Source: Candidatus Omnitrophota bacterium (GTDB lineage: Bacteria > Omnitrophota > Gorgyraeia > Duberdicusellales > 4484-171). From it: a stretch of 45,938 bases of DNA. The notes beneath the pieces are model-generated. The model was not told the DNA's origin. It made no database searches and saw only the letters and a program-made list of their open reading frames with translations. Shown here piece by piece: positions 27,278 through 37,317 of the stretch. Made by a program: the position numbers and the translations under genes. The number at the start of each line of letters is the position of its first letter. Within the stretch, counting starts at the first letter, position 1. The stretch spans positions 1-45,938 of the forward strand of contig JAQVMQ010000004.1 in the NCBI GenBank assembly GCA_028703535.1, given 5' to 3'.

Positions 27278-30200
27278 CTATACTTTACTACCGCCCATTA
27301 TTTTAGAATTAAATCGGTATATATACCAAAAAGAAACAGGCGTAAAAATAAAAGAAAAGATCAAAGACGCAAACATTCCTCCAACCACAACCGCACTCAT
27401 AGCAGATTTTATAGGCATTATTGACCCTAATTGCGGCAATACCCCAAGTATTATAGCCAATGATGTCATGATAATCGCTCTGAATTTTTCAGAAACACCC
27501 ATCCAAAGAGCTTCGACTATCGGCACTCCTTCTTTCAATTTTATTATTGTATAATCTAAAAATAAAATTGAGTTATTTACAACAAGCCCGACAAGCATAA
27601 CCATACCGAGCATAGAAGCTATATTAACAGATTCACCCAAGAAAAATAACGCGTAAAATACCCCAATAAAAGAAGTCGCCACAGAAAAAAGGATAGGTAT
27701 AGGATACGTAAAAGAATCCATCAAAGCACACAAAAGCATATAAGTTAAAAGTACAGCAAGAATAAAAGCTTTTATTATTTCTTTGACCGTTTCTTCCATA
27801 TGTTCGGCCATACCGGAATACTTATAACTATAACCCTCCGGAAATTCTATTTCTTTACTAAACCTTTCATTTAACACACCGGAAACAACACCACTTGTAG
27901 ATTTAGACAAATATCCCTCAAGACGTATGATCCTTTCTTTGTCTCTATGCCGTATCGTCGGTAAAGCTCTTGTTTCATTCATTTCACCAAGCTCTATAAC
28001 CGGGATCATACCTTTTGATGAGATTATGCTTATCTGTTTCAGGTCTTCCAAATCTTCTGTGTAGCGTTCATCCAACTCTACGTTTATATCATACTCTTCG
28101 CCTCTTTCTTTATAAATATTGTCGTCGTTACCATACACAGAATACCTTATTGTGCTCCCAACCTGAGAGCCATTCAGCCCATATTCAATAAGCCTATCCT
28201 GGTCAGGCAAGAATTGTATCTCTCTTTTAGGTGTAACGTATGAAGACTTCACCGACCGGAAATATCCGGTATCCTCCATTATCTTTTTCATTTGCCCCGA
28301 TATCTCTATCATCTTATCGTAATCAAGTCCCAATAAATTTATGGAGACATCTCCTTCGACACCGCCTCTGGCCTCACCCCTTTCAATATTTATTTCAGCA
28401 TCAGGTATATGCGCCGTAAAGGGTATAAGTTCCTGGATTATATCCGTATCCGCTCTTTTACGTTTCGCCGATGGAATAAGATTAACCACAATAGCTGAAT
28501 TTTCCACCCCATCCTCACCTATACTTGTAAGCATAGTCTCAGCTTCAGGTATTTCTTTTATTCTATTTTCCAAAATACCGGTTACCCGCTCAGTCCTTTC
28601 TATGGTAGAACCTTGGGGCATCACTATCTTAACGGTTATCATATCTTCATCCGAGTCAGGATAGAACTCATTGCCCACATAAGGCATAATAAATGATGTC
28701 GAATAAAATAAAAATAGCACTAATACTATCGTGGCTTTAGGAAACTTAAAGGTCAAATCAAATATCAACTTATATTCTTTCTTCATCCATTCCATTAACA
28801 TATCTATATGTCTTACTATATTGTGTAAAATCATTACAAAAATATTTTCTTTGTTTTCTCTTTTCTCTTTTCTCTTTAACAATAACCCGCATAACATAGG
28901 CGTAAGCGTAAAAGAAGAAACAAGGGAAAACAAAGTTGCATATATTACTACCAACGCAAAAGCTTTCATAAACTGTCCTACTATCCCGCCCATCATGGCT
29001 ATTGGGGTAAAAACAACAAGATTTGTACCTGTTGAAGCAAATATCGCACCAGCTACTTCTTTTGTTCCGTCTATAGCCGCCTGCACGGCAGTTTCCTTAT
29101 GTTCCATATGCTTTAAAACATTTTCAATAATTACGATAGCATTGGCTATCAGTGTACCCAAGACTGTCGCAATACCAAGTAAAGACAAAGAGTTTATTGT
29201 TTGGCCGAATGAATCCATTAAAAAAAGAGCCGAAATCAATGACGTCGGAATAACTATTGTAGAAATAAAAGTAAGATTTATGTGTCCCGTAAAAAAATAA
29301 AGTATCAAAATTGTAAATACAATACCTAATATTATATTAATATAGGTTTGGTTAGTTTCGTCTATGATGAAATCGGTCGTATCAGTCGCTACATCAAGAT
29401 TCATACCTTTCGGCAATACTTTTCTGAATTCCGGGAGCCGTTTGCGTATCGCTTTTGAAATATCAACCGCGTTACCGTCTGAAACCTTATTAATAGACAT
29501 GCCCACGACATCTTTACCATCAAAATGTGCTATCGTCTCAATTTTTTTAAAACTATCCGATATAGCGCCTATCTCTTTTAATTTAAAACGGCTTCCATCT
29601 CTTGACGTTAAAAGCAACTCGCCTACTTCCTCGGGATCTTGGAACTCACCCAAATATCTAAGGCTTAAAGAGGTATCTCCCTTTTCAAGTAAACCACCCG
29701 GTATGTTTTTATTTTTGACATCTATATCATTTATGACATCGAGAATAGTAATATAATGCCCCTGCATCAAGCCCGGATCTAATATAACATTTATCTGCCG
29801 CTTCTTCCCGCCGTAAAGATCCACATTCGCGACACCGTCAACCGATGAAAATTTATCTTTTAGAGTTTTATCCGCAAATTCATACAGGTCTCTGCTGTCT
29901 AAAGTATCACTCCATAAAATAAGGTCCATTACAGGTTCTAATAAGGGATCGTACTTTTCTATTACAGGCTGTTCAATATCATCCGGAAGATCGTTACGTA
30001 TAGCCTCGACTTTATCTTTTACTTCTATGAATTTTATATTAACGTCTGAAGACATTAAGAATTCTATAGATACATAGCCAAAATTATCATATGAATAACT
30101 CTTTATCTTCTTTATCTCAGACAACTCAGAGACAGCATCTTCCACCTTATCAATAACCAATGTCTCAACCTCTAATGGAGTGGCACCCGGATAATCGATA

Positions 30201-30337
30201 GTAACTGTAACAATAGGAAAATCTATATCCGGCTCTTTCTGGACTTTAAGATTAAACATTGAAACAATACCCAGAACCAAAAAAACCGAAACAAACATTA
30301 TAGTAGTCACGGGTCTTTTTACAAAAAACTCTATCAT
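27278..30337 (-). CDS. RND-family efflux transporter (AcrB/HAE1 type)
   Basis: 1019 aa; MIEFFVKRPVTTIMFVSVFLVLGIVS, VDYPGATPLEVE-like, TM-repeat architecture. Confidence 0.94.
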   Translation of the reverse strand: MIEFFVKRPVTTIMFVSVFLVLGIVSMFNLKVQKEPDIDFPIVTVTIDYPGATPLEVETLVIDKVEDAVSELSEIKKIKSYSYDNFGYVSIEFLMSSDVNIKFIEVKDKVEAIRNDLPDDIEQPVIEKYDPLLEPVMDLILWSDTLDSRDLYEFADKTLKDKFSSVDGVANVDLYGGKKRQINVILDPGLMQGHYITILDVINDIDVKNKNIPGGLLEKGDTSLSLRYLGEFQDPEEVGELLLTSRDGSRFKLKEIGAISDSFKKIETIAHFDGKDVVGMSINKVSDGNAVDISKAIRKRLPEFRKVLPKGMNLDVATDTTDFIIDETNQTYINIILGIVFTILILYFFTGHINLTFISTIVIPTSLISALFLMDSFGQTINSLSLLGIATVLGTLIANAIVIIENVLKHMEHKETAVQAAIDGTKEVAGAIFASTGTNLVVFTPIAMMGGIVGQFMKAFALVVIYATLFSLVSSFTLTPMLCGLLLKRKEKRENKENIFVMILHNIVRHIDMLMEWMKKEYKLIFDLTFKFPKATIVLVLFLFYSTSFIMPYVGNEFYPDSDEDMITVKIVMPQGSTIERTERVTGILENRIKEIPEAETMLTSIGEDGVENSAIVVNLIPSAKRKRADTDIIQELIPFTAHIPDAEINIERGEARGGVEGDVSINLLGLDYDKMIEISGQMKKIMEDTGYFRSVKSSYVTPKREIQFLPDQDRLIEYGLNGSQVGSTIRYSVYGNDDNIYKERGEEYDINVELDERYTEDLEDLKQISIISSKGMIPVIELGEMNETRALPTIRHRDKERIIRLEGYLSKSTSGVVSGVLNERFSKEIEFPEGYSYKYSGMAEHMEETVKEIIKAFILAVLLTYMLLCALMDSFTYPIPILFSVATSFIGVFYALFFLGESVNIASMLGMVMLVGLVVNNSILFLDYTIIKLKEGVPIVEALWMGVSEKFRAIIMTSLAIILGVLPQLGSIMPIKSAMSAVVVGGMFASLIFSFIFTPVSFWYIYRFNSKIMGGSKV

Positions 30338-31017
30338 TTATTATCCTCCGAAAGATCAGTGATTATATTCAGCTTATCTCCATCAAAAATGTTGGTATAT
30401 CCTTTAAAAATAACGGGGTCGTCTTCGTTTAGACCTTCCTTGATAATTGAGCCATACCCGTTATGAGATTCTATAGTCACATTTTTTTTTCTTGCTTTGC
30501 CATCCTCGACCACCCAAACAAAATCTTCGTTATTTTCAGAAATAATTACATCTCTTGGTAAACAGATAACATCTTCAAAACTCTCTGTATTGATATATAC
30601 AACATCATACTCTGTGTCATTAAAATTGTTAAAATCCATACTTACGACAAATAACCCGGAATCAACATCTATGTTTTGCGAAACGGCTGAAACAACACCC
30701 ATGGAATTGCCGCCTGTATCATCTTTAAAGATTTTCTGGCCAACTTTTATTTTTTCCTGTATTTTTTTGGGAACATAAGCCGCATAATCCTTATCCGAAA
30801 GCTTGATGACAGTGACTTTAGTATAACTTTTTATGTCATCGCGGATTATTTTCTTAACTACTACGGGTTTACCCTCAAATTTCCAAAGCGCGGTAACGCT
30901 GGTAATCTCTCTTTTTTCGTTATGTATTACAACCTGTTGTCTGAGAAAAACCGCAAGCACAAACAAAACGATAAAAATTATATATAATAAACCTCGTTTA
31001 CTCATTATCAGTACCAC
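30334..31017 (-). CDS. short RND periplasmic adaptor (HlyD/MFP-like)
   Basis: 227 aa; N-terminal TM, beta-barrel/MP region VICLPRDVIISENNEDFVWVVEDGKARKKNVTIES; overlaps the RND start by 4 bp. Confidence 0.75.
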   Translation of the reverse strand: MVLIMSKRGLLYIIFIVLFVLAVFLRQQVVIHNEKREITSVTALWKFEGKPVVVKKIIRDDIKSYTKVTVIKLSDKDYAAYVPKKIQEKIKVGQKIFKDDTGGNSMGVVSAVSQNIDVDSGLFVVSMDFNNFNDTEYDVVYINTESFEDVICLPRDVIISENNEDFVWVVEDGKARKKNVTIESHNGYGSIIKEGLNEDDPVIFKGYTNIFDGDKLNIITDLSEDNK

Positions 31018-32320
31018 CCCACAAAGTTAATCTTTCAATCTTCGCTAAAATCATACTGATATTAAACAAAGTAAACTCTCTATTCAATTTTTCATTTGTC
31101 AGGCTAAGTTCATAATCATTCAAGTCTGTTATAGATATCTGGCCCGCTCTAAAAAGCTCCTGCCCGAGAGAAAAAGTCTCTGCGGACAATTTCACCGCAT
31201 CATTGTTCGCTTCCAAAGTTTTCATATATCCGTTATATTCTTTCAACGCCTTGTTTAACTCTAATAAATAATACTCCTTGCCTTTGCGGTACTCAAGTTC
31301 CGCGTTTCTTTTATCAATACGGGCCTTCCCTAATTCAGCCGCGGTTTCACCGCCTGTCCATATAGGGATCTCCACTTTTACTCCGGCTATCCCGTAATCA
31401 CGCAAACTATCGTTTCCTAAATTACAGGTATTATTACTTCCTTTATGTGACCATGATGCAAACGCGGAAATCTCGGGATAATACTCTGCCTTTTTAGCTT
31501 TGACCAATTGCCCTTTAGCCTCAACCTCAGTTGCCAAAGCCTTTATCGCCGGTTGGTTATTATATAAAGTCCATGCCATGGCATTACGATCAAACGGATA
31601 AGAAAGACTATTGAATTCTTCCGTAAGCTCCAACTCTATATCAGCATCAACGTCTATCATAACCTTTAGCGTTTCCATAGCCGAATAGTAATCCGTTATA
31701 GCATTGTTAAGGGTAGGTTTACGCGAAGCTATATCAGACGCTATCTTTAAATTATCGTGTTTCGAAGCCCTGCCGTTAAGTGAGCGCATTTCTAATATCT
31801 CTTTGTTTTTTTCAGCATGCTGATAAGACTCCCGGGCTATTTCCATAACTTTTTTTGTAAGACATAAACTATAATAAGCCAGCTTCGTATTATATATTAT
31901 TTCCTGCCGGGCAGTCTCCCTATCATATTCACTAGCCTTTATTGTCTTGAGAGAGGCTCTAACAGCATTAGATATCCTTCCAAAAGTAAACAATGCTTGT
32001 TCAACTTCGATTTTTGCGTCCGCATCAAAATCCCTTGTTGCAGTTGTAGCCGCGATATCAGGATATTGAAAATTATTATAAAGGCTAAATTCAGATTCTA
32101 TCTGAGGCAAAGCATTAGAAAGTTCCGCTTTATAAATAAAACGTGTTTTATCTATAGTATTATTTTTTATCTGAAAATCTTCACTCGAATTTAAAGCCAT
32201 TTCTACAGCATTGGCTAAACTGAGCTTTAAGATCCTGTTGTTTTGCCCAAAAGATTTGTATACGGTAGAAGATAATGACAGAAAAAACACTAAAAAATAA
32301 ATTAGAATATTTTTTTTCAT
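30998..32320 (-). CDS. TolC-family outer membrane efflux protein
   Basis: 440 aa; signal peptide, LSLANAVEMALNSSEDFQI, long helical repeats, EVEQALFTFGR. Confidence 0.9.
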   Translation of the reverse strand: MKKNILIYFLVFFLSLSSTVYKSFGQNNRILKLSLANAVEMALNSSEDFQIKNNTIDKTRFIYKAELSNALPQIESEFSLYNNFQYPDIAATTATRDFDADAKIEVEQALFTFGRISNAVRASLKTIKASEYDRETARQEIIYNTKLAYYSLCLTKKVMEIARESYQHAEKNKEILEMRSLNGRASKHDNLKIASDIASRKPTLNNAITDYYSAMETLKVMIDVDADIELELTEEFNSLSYPFDRNAMAWTLYNNQPAIKALATEVEAKGQLVKAKKAEYYPEISAFASWSHKGSNNTCNLGNDSLRDYGIAGVKVEIPIWTGGETAAELGKARIDKRNAELEYRKGKEYYLLELNKALKEYNGYMKTLEANNDAVKLSAETFSLGQELFRAGQISITDLNDYELSLTNEKLNREFTLFNISMILAKIERLTLWGGTDNE

Positions 32321-33024
32321 AATTTAACTTCGAAATTTTTCCTAAATAACACCATTTGTTTTTTAATTATATCCGGAAAACTCTGAAAATCTTCCAATTC
32401 AACAGCCAGTGGCGTACCTATTAAAATTGTCTTTAAAATTACAACCATATCTTTAAGCGGTAAAGTGTTAATTATAATACCCTCTTTTTGAGCCGCTTTC
32501 AAATGTTTTAAAAAGAAACTTTCCAATGATTCAATCTCAATATCTTCTATCCCCCGACAATCGGGAAAAGCATAATACTTTTCAGCTAAAGTCAATTCCT
32601 CTTGTTGAGGTTTAATATGTTCGGATGTAAAAACCGAGACTATTTCATAAAAAAAATACGGATGTTTTATCGCTTCAGCTAAACTTTCCATAGCCTGTTC
32701 TATAAGATCCAAAGAATTAAAATTACCTGCTTTATTTTTAATTTCCCATTCCACTTTCAAAAGATGTAAATATTGAAAATAATTAATAACATCAAGTTTT
32801 TGAGGAAAATAATTATAAAATGTCCCTTCGGAAACCTCAACACTATAGCACACATCCTTTATTGGAATATCCGAAAAGCGTGTTGTTTTAAGCCTCTCCA
32901 TAAAAGCGTTAGCCAACCCTATTTTTGTCTTGGCATATTTTCGCTCTCTTAATGAATATTTATTATCATCCATTTTCATCCTTTTCTGAAAATAAAATAT
33001 AGCACAGTGAAATATTAAAGTCAA
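32317..33024 (-). CDS. TetR/AcrR-family regulator
   Basis: TKIGLANAFMERLKTTRFSDIPIKDVCYSVEVSEGTFYNYFPQKLDVINYF. Confidence 0.9.
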   Translation of the reverse strand: MTLIFHCAIFYFQKRMKMDDNKYSLRERKYAKTKIGLANAFMERLKTTRFSDIPIKDVCYSVEVSEGTFYNYFPQKLDVINYFQYLHLLKVEWEIKNKAGNFNSLDLIEQAMESLAEAIKHPYFFYEIVSVFTSEHIKPQQEELTLAEKYYAFPDCRGIEDIEIESLESFFLKHLKAAQKEGIIINTLPLKDMVVILKTILIGTPLAVELEDFQSFPDIIKKQMVLFRKNFEVKL

Positions 33025-33071
33025 GTATATTTTTAGTCATGACTACATATTTGCATATGCATATCATGAAA

Positions 33072-33112
33072 ATATGGCCTTTTTAATGAAAATTCATTAA
33101 ATAAGGCCATAT
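33072..33112 (-). terminator. long AT-rich hairpin 3' of the superoxide reductase gene
   Basis: ATATGGCCTTTTTAATGAA-AA-TTCATTAAATAAGGCCATAT. Confidence 0.6.
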
Positions 33113-33138
33113 CGTAAAATTAATTTAAATTATATCAC

Positions 33139-33579
33139 TTAAAAATCTACTTCATTGAACCACAAACCATGGACATTACATAACTCCACAGCCGCAAGCT
33201 TACCAGAAAAGCCTGATTTTAAATGGATGGAAGCAACCGGATTAAGCCTGTCAGGCGTAAACATAACCCGCGAGATAAATTCTCTATTAGCATAAAGGTC
33301 AACATGCTGGATATTATGCTCAGTTAACATTGGGTGTAATATCTCTCCAATCTTTACGTGGACATCATTACATGCATCAGGAATAAGCCCACAGGCTTTA
33401 TGAATCTTTATGTCGGGTATATGTTTTTTTTCGGTCTCACCTTTTTCAGCTTTATCTGCCGAGGTCTTTAACGCATCATCTTTTTCAATGAAAGATTTGG
33501 CTCCGCATACCGGACACTGTTCAGGAACAATTTCATTTATCGCCACATAACTACAAACCTTACACACTATACCTTTCAT
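33139..33579 (-). CDS. superoxide reductase (desulfoferrodoxin/neelaredoxin-like) with N-terminal rubredoxin-like CxxC...CxxC domain
   Basis: CKVCSYVAINEIVPEQCPVCG; EKKHIPDI, GEILHPMLTEHNIQHVDLY, ELCNVHGLW. Confidence 0.88.
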   Translation of the reverse strand: MKGIVCKVCSYVAINEIVPEQCPVCGAKSFIEKDDALKTSADKAEKGETEKKHIPDIKIHKACGLIPDACNDVHVKIGEILHPMLTEHNIQHVDLYANREFISRVMFTPDRLNPVASIHLKSGFSGKLAAVELCNVHGLWFNEVDF

Positions 33580-33603
33580 ATCACACCTCCGTTTTCATTC
33601 GGA

Positions 33604-34179
33604 TTAATAATTTTCACATAAAATCTCATAATAGGCCTGAGGATGCTTACATGCCGGACATGTATCAGGCGCAACCTTGCTCTCATGAACATATCCGCAA
33701 TTACGGCATTTCCATTTTACTATAATATCTTTAGAAAATACCGAACCTTCCTTAACGTTAGCTAAAAGCTTACGATATCTTTTTTCATGTTTCTCCTCTA
33801 CCTTAGCTATTTCTTTAAACGTATCGGCAATTTCGTCAAACCCCTCTTCTCTGGCTGTTTTTTCGGCTTCTTTATAAAGCTGTGTCCATTCCTCATTCTC
33901 TCCTTCTGCCGCTGCCAATAAATTCGCCGCGGTATCACCGATAATACCTGCCGGATACGTAGCTGTAATTTCCAAAGGCCCGCCTTCAAGATGTTTGAAA
34001 AATCTTTTGGCATGTTCTTTTTCATTATCCGCTGTTTCTAAAAAAATAGCCGATATTTGCTCATATCCTGCCTTTTTCGCTACAGACGCAAAATAAGTAT
34101 ACCTGGTTCTCGCCTGTGACTCACCCGCAAACGACGCAAGAAGATTTTTCTCTGTTTTTGTTCCTTTCACACTTGCCAT
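33604..34179 (-). CDS. rubrerythrin
   Basis: SFAGESQARTRYTYFA, ETADNEKEHAKRF, C-terminal CRNCGYVHESKVAPDTCPACKHPQAYYE. Confidence 0.95.
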   Translation of the reverse strand: MASVKGTKTEKNLLASFAGESQARTRYTYFASVAKKAGYEQISAIFLETADNEKEHAKRFFKHLEGGPLEITATYPAGIIGDTAANLLAAAEGENEEWTQLYKEAEKTAREEGFDEIADTFKEIAKVEEKHEKRYRKLLANVKEGSVFSKDIIVKWKCRNCGYVHESKVAPDTCPACKHPQAYYEILCENY

Positions 34180-34317
34180 ATTAGATACCTCCCTTTTTTA
34201 GTCGTTAGATTTTAGTCTCTAACGGCTCGTAATATTTAATTTAAAGTTATAAAAAACCATTAACTTCTTTATTTTCAAGAACAATCTCAACCAACAACCG
34301 ATAATTAATTAAAGCTA

Positions 34318-35508
34318 TCAGTTTTGCCCATAATCAGACGCAACAATGTCGTCTTTTACTTTTTCTTCTATTGCTCTCAGAATTTCATTGTCAGGAACAT
34401 ACTGGAAACTAATCGCCTCTAACATATCACAGCCACAACTCTTTAATACCTCATAAATTTGACCTATACTTTGCCCTCCCCAGCCATATGAGCCGAAGGC
34501 AAGCCCTATCCTGCCTTTCGGAGAAAGACCCTTAAGATAGGTAAGAAAGGCCGAAACCGTAGGCATTATTCCATTGTTTAAAGTAGGCGAACCTACGCAA
34601 ACATATTTTGCATCCAGCACTTCTGTCATAATATCTGAAATATGAATATCCCGAAGATTAAACAACTTTGTAGTTATCTTTTTTCCGTTAAAAACATCAT
34701 TTATAAGCTCCGCTATTTTCTTAGTCGATCCCCACATAGTGTCATACACTATAACCGCTTTTGTCTCTACTTGATTTTCAGACCACTTTTTATATAAAGT
34801 GACTATATCATCTATATGTTTACGCCAAATAATACCATGACTTGGCGCTATCATCTCTACATCAAGTGAAGAAACAGCTTTTAATGCCTTCTGCACCGAA
34901 ACGCCGTAAGGTAAAACTATATTAGCGTAATATTTCGCTGCTTCATTTTTTATAATATCAATATCAATTTCATCGTCGAATCTCTCATCTGAAGCTATAT
35001 GCTGCCCGAAAGCATCATTCGATAATAAAAGTTTTTCTTTTTCTATATACGACACCATCGAATCCGGCCAATGAACCATTTGAGTAAGAACAAAGCTTAT
35101 ATCATGATTGCCTATACTCAAGACATCTCCGGTATTAACGGTCTTAAAAGTCCAATCCAAACCATAATAATGCTGCCTCAAGCCTTTCTCACCATTAGGC
35201 GAAGTAACAACAACGGCATCAGGGCACAATTCTAAGATTTCGGGTAACGACCCCGAATGGTCCATCTCCACATGATTAGATATAATATATTTTATATCTG
35301 CGGGATCAATGATGCTTTTTATTCTTTCAAGCATCTCACCATAAAAATAATGTTTCACTGTATCAACAAGCGTTATCTCTTCATCAATTATTAAATACGC
35401 ATTATAGGTGCTCCCGCGTTGAGTACGGTATCCGTGAAAATTCCTTAGATCCCAATCAACCGCGCCTACCCAATATATACCTTTCTTTATTTCTATAGCC
35501 TTTTTCAT
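34318..35508 (-). CDS. A-type flavoprotein FprA / O2(or NO) reductase
   Basis: Metallo-beta-lactamase core SNHVEMDHSGSLPE plus flavodoxin domain YDTMWGSTKKIAE...GSPTLNNGIMPT. Confidence 0.94.
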   Translation of the reverse strand: MKKAIEIKKGIYWVGAVDWDLRNFHGYRTQRGSTYNAYLIIDEEITLVDTVKHYFYGEMLERIKSIIDPADIKYIISNHVEMDHSGSLPEILELCPDAVVVTSPNGEKGLRQHYYGLDWTFKTVNTGDVLSIGNHDISFVLTQMVHWPDSMVSYIEKEKLLLSNDAFGQHIASDERFDDEIDIDIIKNEAAKYYANIVLPYGVSVQKALKAVSSLDVEMIAPSHGIIWRKHIDDIVTLYKKWSENQVETKAVIVYDTMWGSTKKIAELINDVFNGKKITTKLFNLRDIHISDIMTEVLDAKYVCVGSPTLNNGIMPTVSAFLTYLKGLSPKGRIGLAFGSYGWGGQSIGQIYEVLKSCGCDMLEAISFQYVPDNEILRAIEEKVKDDIVASDYGQN

Positions 35509-35981
35509 TTCTTACCCTCCCGAAAACATGAAGGTGGAGATAAATCAACTATATCATCGACATCTATCTCAATAAGATATTTCGGCTCAGCAGGCAAATG
35601 CGCTTCATGATGAGAGTTGGATGCGGTCTCCCTCTGAACACTTTTTATAAGTCTGTCGGATATTCGCTTTAAAACTTTTCTCTCCCATTCTTTTAAATAT
35701 TCATCATGAATATCCTCTTTATACACTATCTTTGCTTTACCTTTCAGGGTATATCCTTTAAAAGTATGTTCATCCACCTGCGTAATGCTCACTATTGGAT
35801 TATTTTTTAAATTATTATAAGTCCTGTTATGATAAAGATCTATAACATAAACTCTGCCATCTTCATAAACCCCGACAATGCCTTTGGCCGAACAATGTAT
35901 AGAACCATCCTGACTTATTGTTGAAACAATAACAAAATGTTGATTCTTTAGAAAAAATATTATATCTTTCGATAGATTCAT
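35505..35981 (-). CDS. pyridoxamine 5'-phosphate oxidase-like flavin-binding protein
   Basis: HFVIVSTISQDGSIHCSAKGIVGVYEDGRVYVIDLYHNRTYNNLKNNP. Confidence 0.85.
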   Translation of the reverse strand: MNLSKDIIFFLKNQHFVIVSTISQDGSIHCSAKGIVGVYEDGRVYVIDLYHNRTYNNLKNNPIVSITQVDEHTFKGYTLKGKAKIVYKEDIHDEYLKEWERKVLKRISDRLIKSVQRETASNSHHEAHLPAEPKYLIEIDVDDIVDLSPPSCFREGKK

Positions 35982-35992
35982 AATCTATACCT

Positions 35993-36397
35993 TTATTTTA
36001 CCTTTAATATTTTACTTATCGTCGCTTTTTTCAAATCTATTCTAATCTTAGCCTCCAGCTTATCTAAAACCTTTTTAACCTTACAAGTTCTTATATTATC
36101 ACAAGGCCTCTTTTTAACAATATGGTCATTTAATATAATCGGATCTTGAAATGCCGTTATAATATCTAATAAAGATATACTGCCTGCGGCTTTGCATAAA
36201 GAAAATCCGCCATTTTTCCCTTTGTATGATTTTAAAATATTCTTTTTACTTAATATCTGTAAATTTTTTCTTAAAAATTGCATGGGAACAGAGAGACAAT
36301 CTGCCAATTTTTTTACCGTTACTATTTTCTCTTTTTCCGACGCGACAAAACACACCGCCCTAATCGCATAATCAATGTCCCTTGTAATTATTTTCAT
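35993..36397 (-). CDS. Rrf2-family transcriptional regulator
   Basis: IITRDIDYAIRAVCFVASEKEKIVTVKKLADCLSVPMQFLRKNLQILSKKNILKSYKGKNGGFSL. Confidence 0.92.
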   Translation of the reverse strand: MKIITRDIDYAIRAVCFVASEKEKIVTVKKLADCLSVPMQFLRKNLQILSKKNILKSYKGKNGGFSLCKAAGSISLLDIITAFQDPIILNDHIVKKRPCDNIRTCKVKKVLDKLEAKIRIDLKKATISKILKVK

Positions 36398-36431
36398 TTC
36401 ACACCTTAGTATAAAGAAAATCCATAATCAT

Positions 36432-36454
36432 AATGATACCTTCATGGTATCATT
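36432..36454. promoter_or_regulatory. candidate Rrf2 operator
   Basis: AATGATACC-TTCAT-GGTATCATT, perfect 9-bp arms, about 35 bp upstream of the Rrf2 start. Confidence 0.65.
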
Positions 36455-36516
36455 TGTCAAGTAATTTCTATGTCTTGAGTTGCGCAATATTAAAGACTAA
36501 CTATGTTAAATATATA

Positions 36517-37317
36517 TTATTCGGTTTTATGTAAAGCTATCTCGGCTTCCCGTATTAAAATATAGGGGTCATCAGATTCGACTAACGCGCTTATCCCTAT
36601 GTCCTTGCATATCTGTTCAGTTATATTACGGTTAAGCCTCTCGTCTTCGGGCGTATATAAAACACAGGGTATACCCATAGTTTTAGGCATTTGTTTCAAT
36701 TTTGCTATGACCAGATCGCCATGAAGATCATCCAACCCCAATTTAATCAATATAATATCCGGCACATCAACCATTATTCTGTCAATTGTAGCCAAGCCGC
36801 TGTTAGACGAACTAACAAGATACCCTTCATTCAGAAAAGCTATCGCTATCTTGTCAAATGCTTCCTTTTTATTATCTACAATTAATATTTTCTTGGGCTT
36901 CAGTTTATCTTTTTTATGTTCTTCAATCCGAGCTTTTTCATACCGCTTTCGTATTATTACATCTATTTCGTTAAATAAATTATCCAGATCAAAAGGTTTA
37001 GTCATAAATCCATCAACGTTAAGATCCATGAATAATTGCTCTAAATTGGCACGGGCAGTTAAAACAAGCACAGGATATTTAGCCCTGTAATCATCACCTA
37101 TTATATTTTTATAAAACTCTATGCCGCCCATCTTAGGCATATTCATGTCTAACACGATAAGTGCAGGTGTTATCTCTTTCAACTTTTCCAGACCTTCCAG
37201 CCCATTATAAGCCGTAACAACATTGTATCCCTTTTTAGCTTTCAATTGGAACGCTACGGCATCAATAAGATCAGCTTCATCATCAATTAATAAAACTGTA
37301 ATTTTTTCATTATCCAT
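36517..37317 (-). CDS. response regulator with two REC-like domains
   Basis: VLLIDDEADLIDAV...LIVLDMNMPKMGG...PVLVLTA plus second KILIVDNKKEAFDKIAIAF domain. Start moved from 37368 to MDNEKITVLL at 37317. Confidence 0.85.
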   Translation of the reverse strand: MDNEKITVLLIDDEADLIDAVAFQLKAKKGYNVVTAYNGLEGLEKLKEITPALIVLDMNMPKMGGIEFYKNIIGDDYRAKYPVLVLTARANLEQLFMDLNVDGFMTKPFDLDNLFNEIDVIIRKRYEKARIEEHKKDKLKPKKILIVDNKKEAFDKIAIAFLNEGYLVSSSNSGLATIDRIMVDVPDIILIKLGLDDLHGDLVIAKLKQMPKTMGIPCVLYTPEDERLNRNITEQICKDIGISALVESDDPYILIREAEIALHKTE

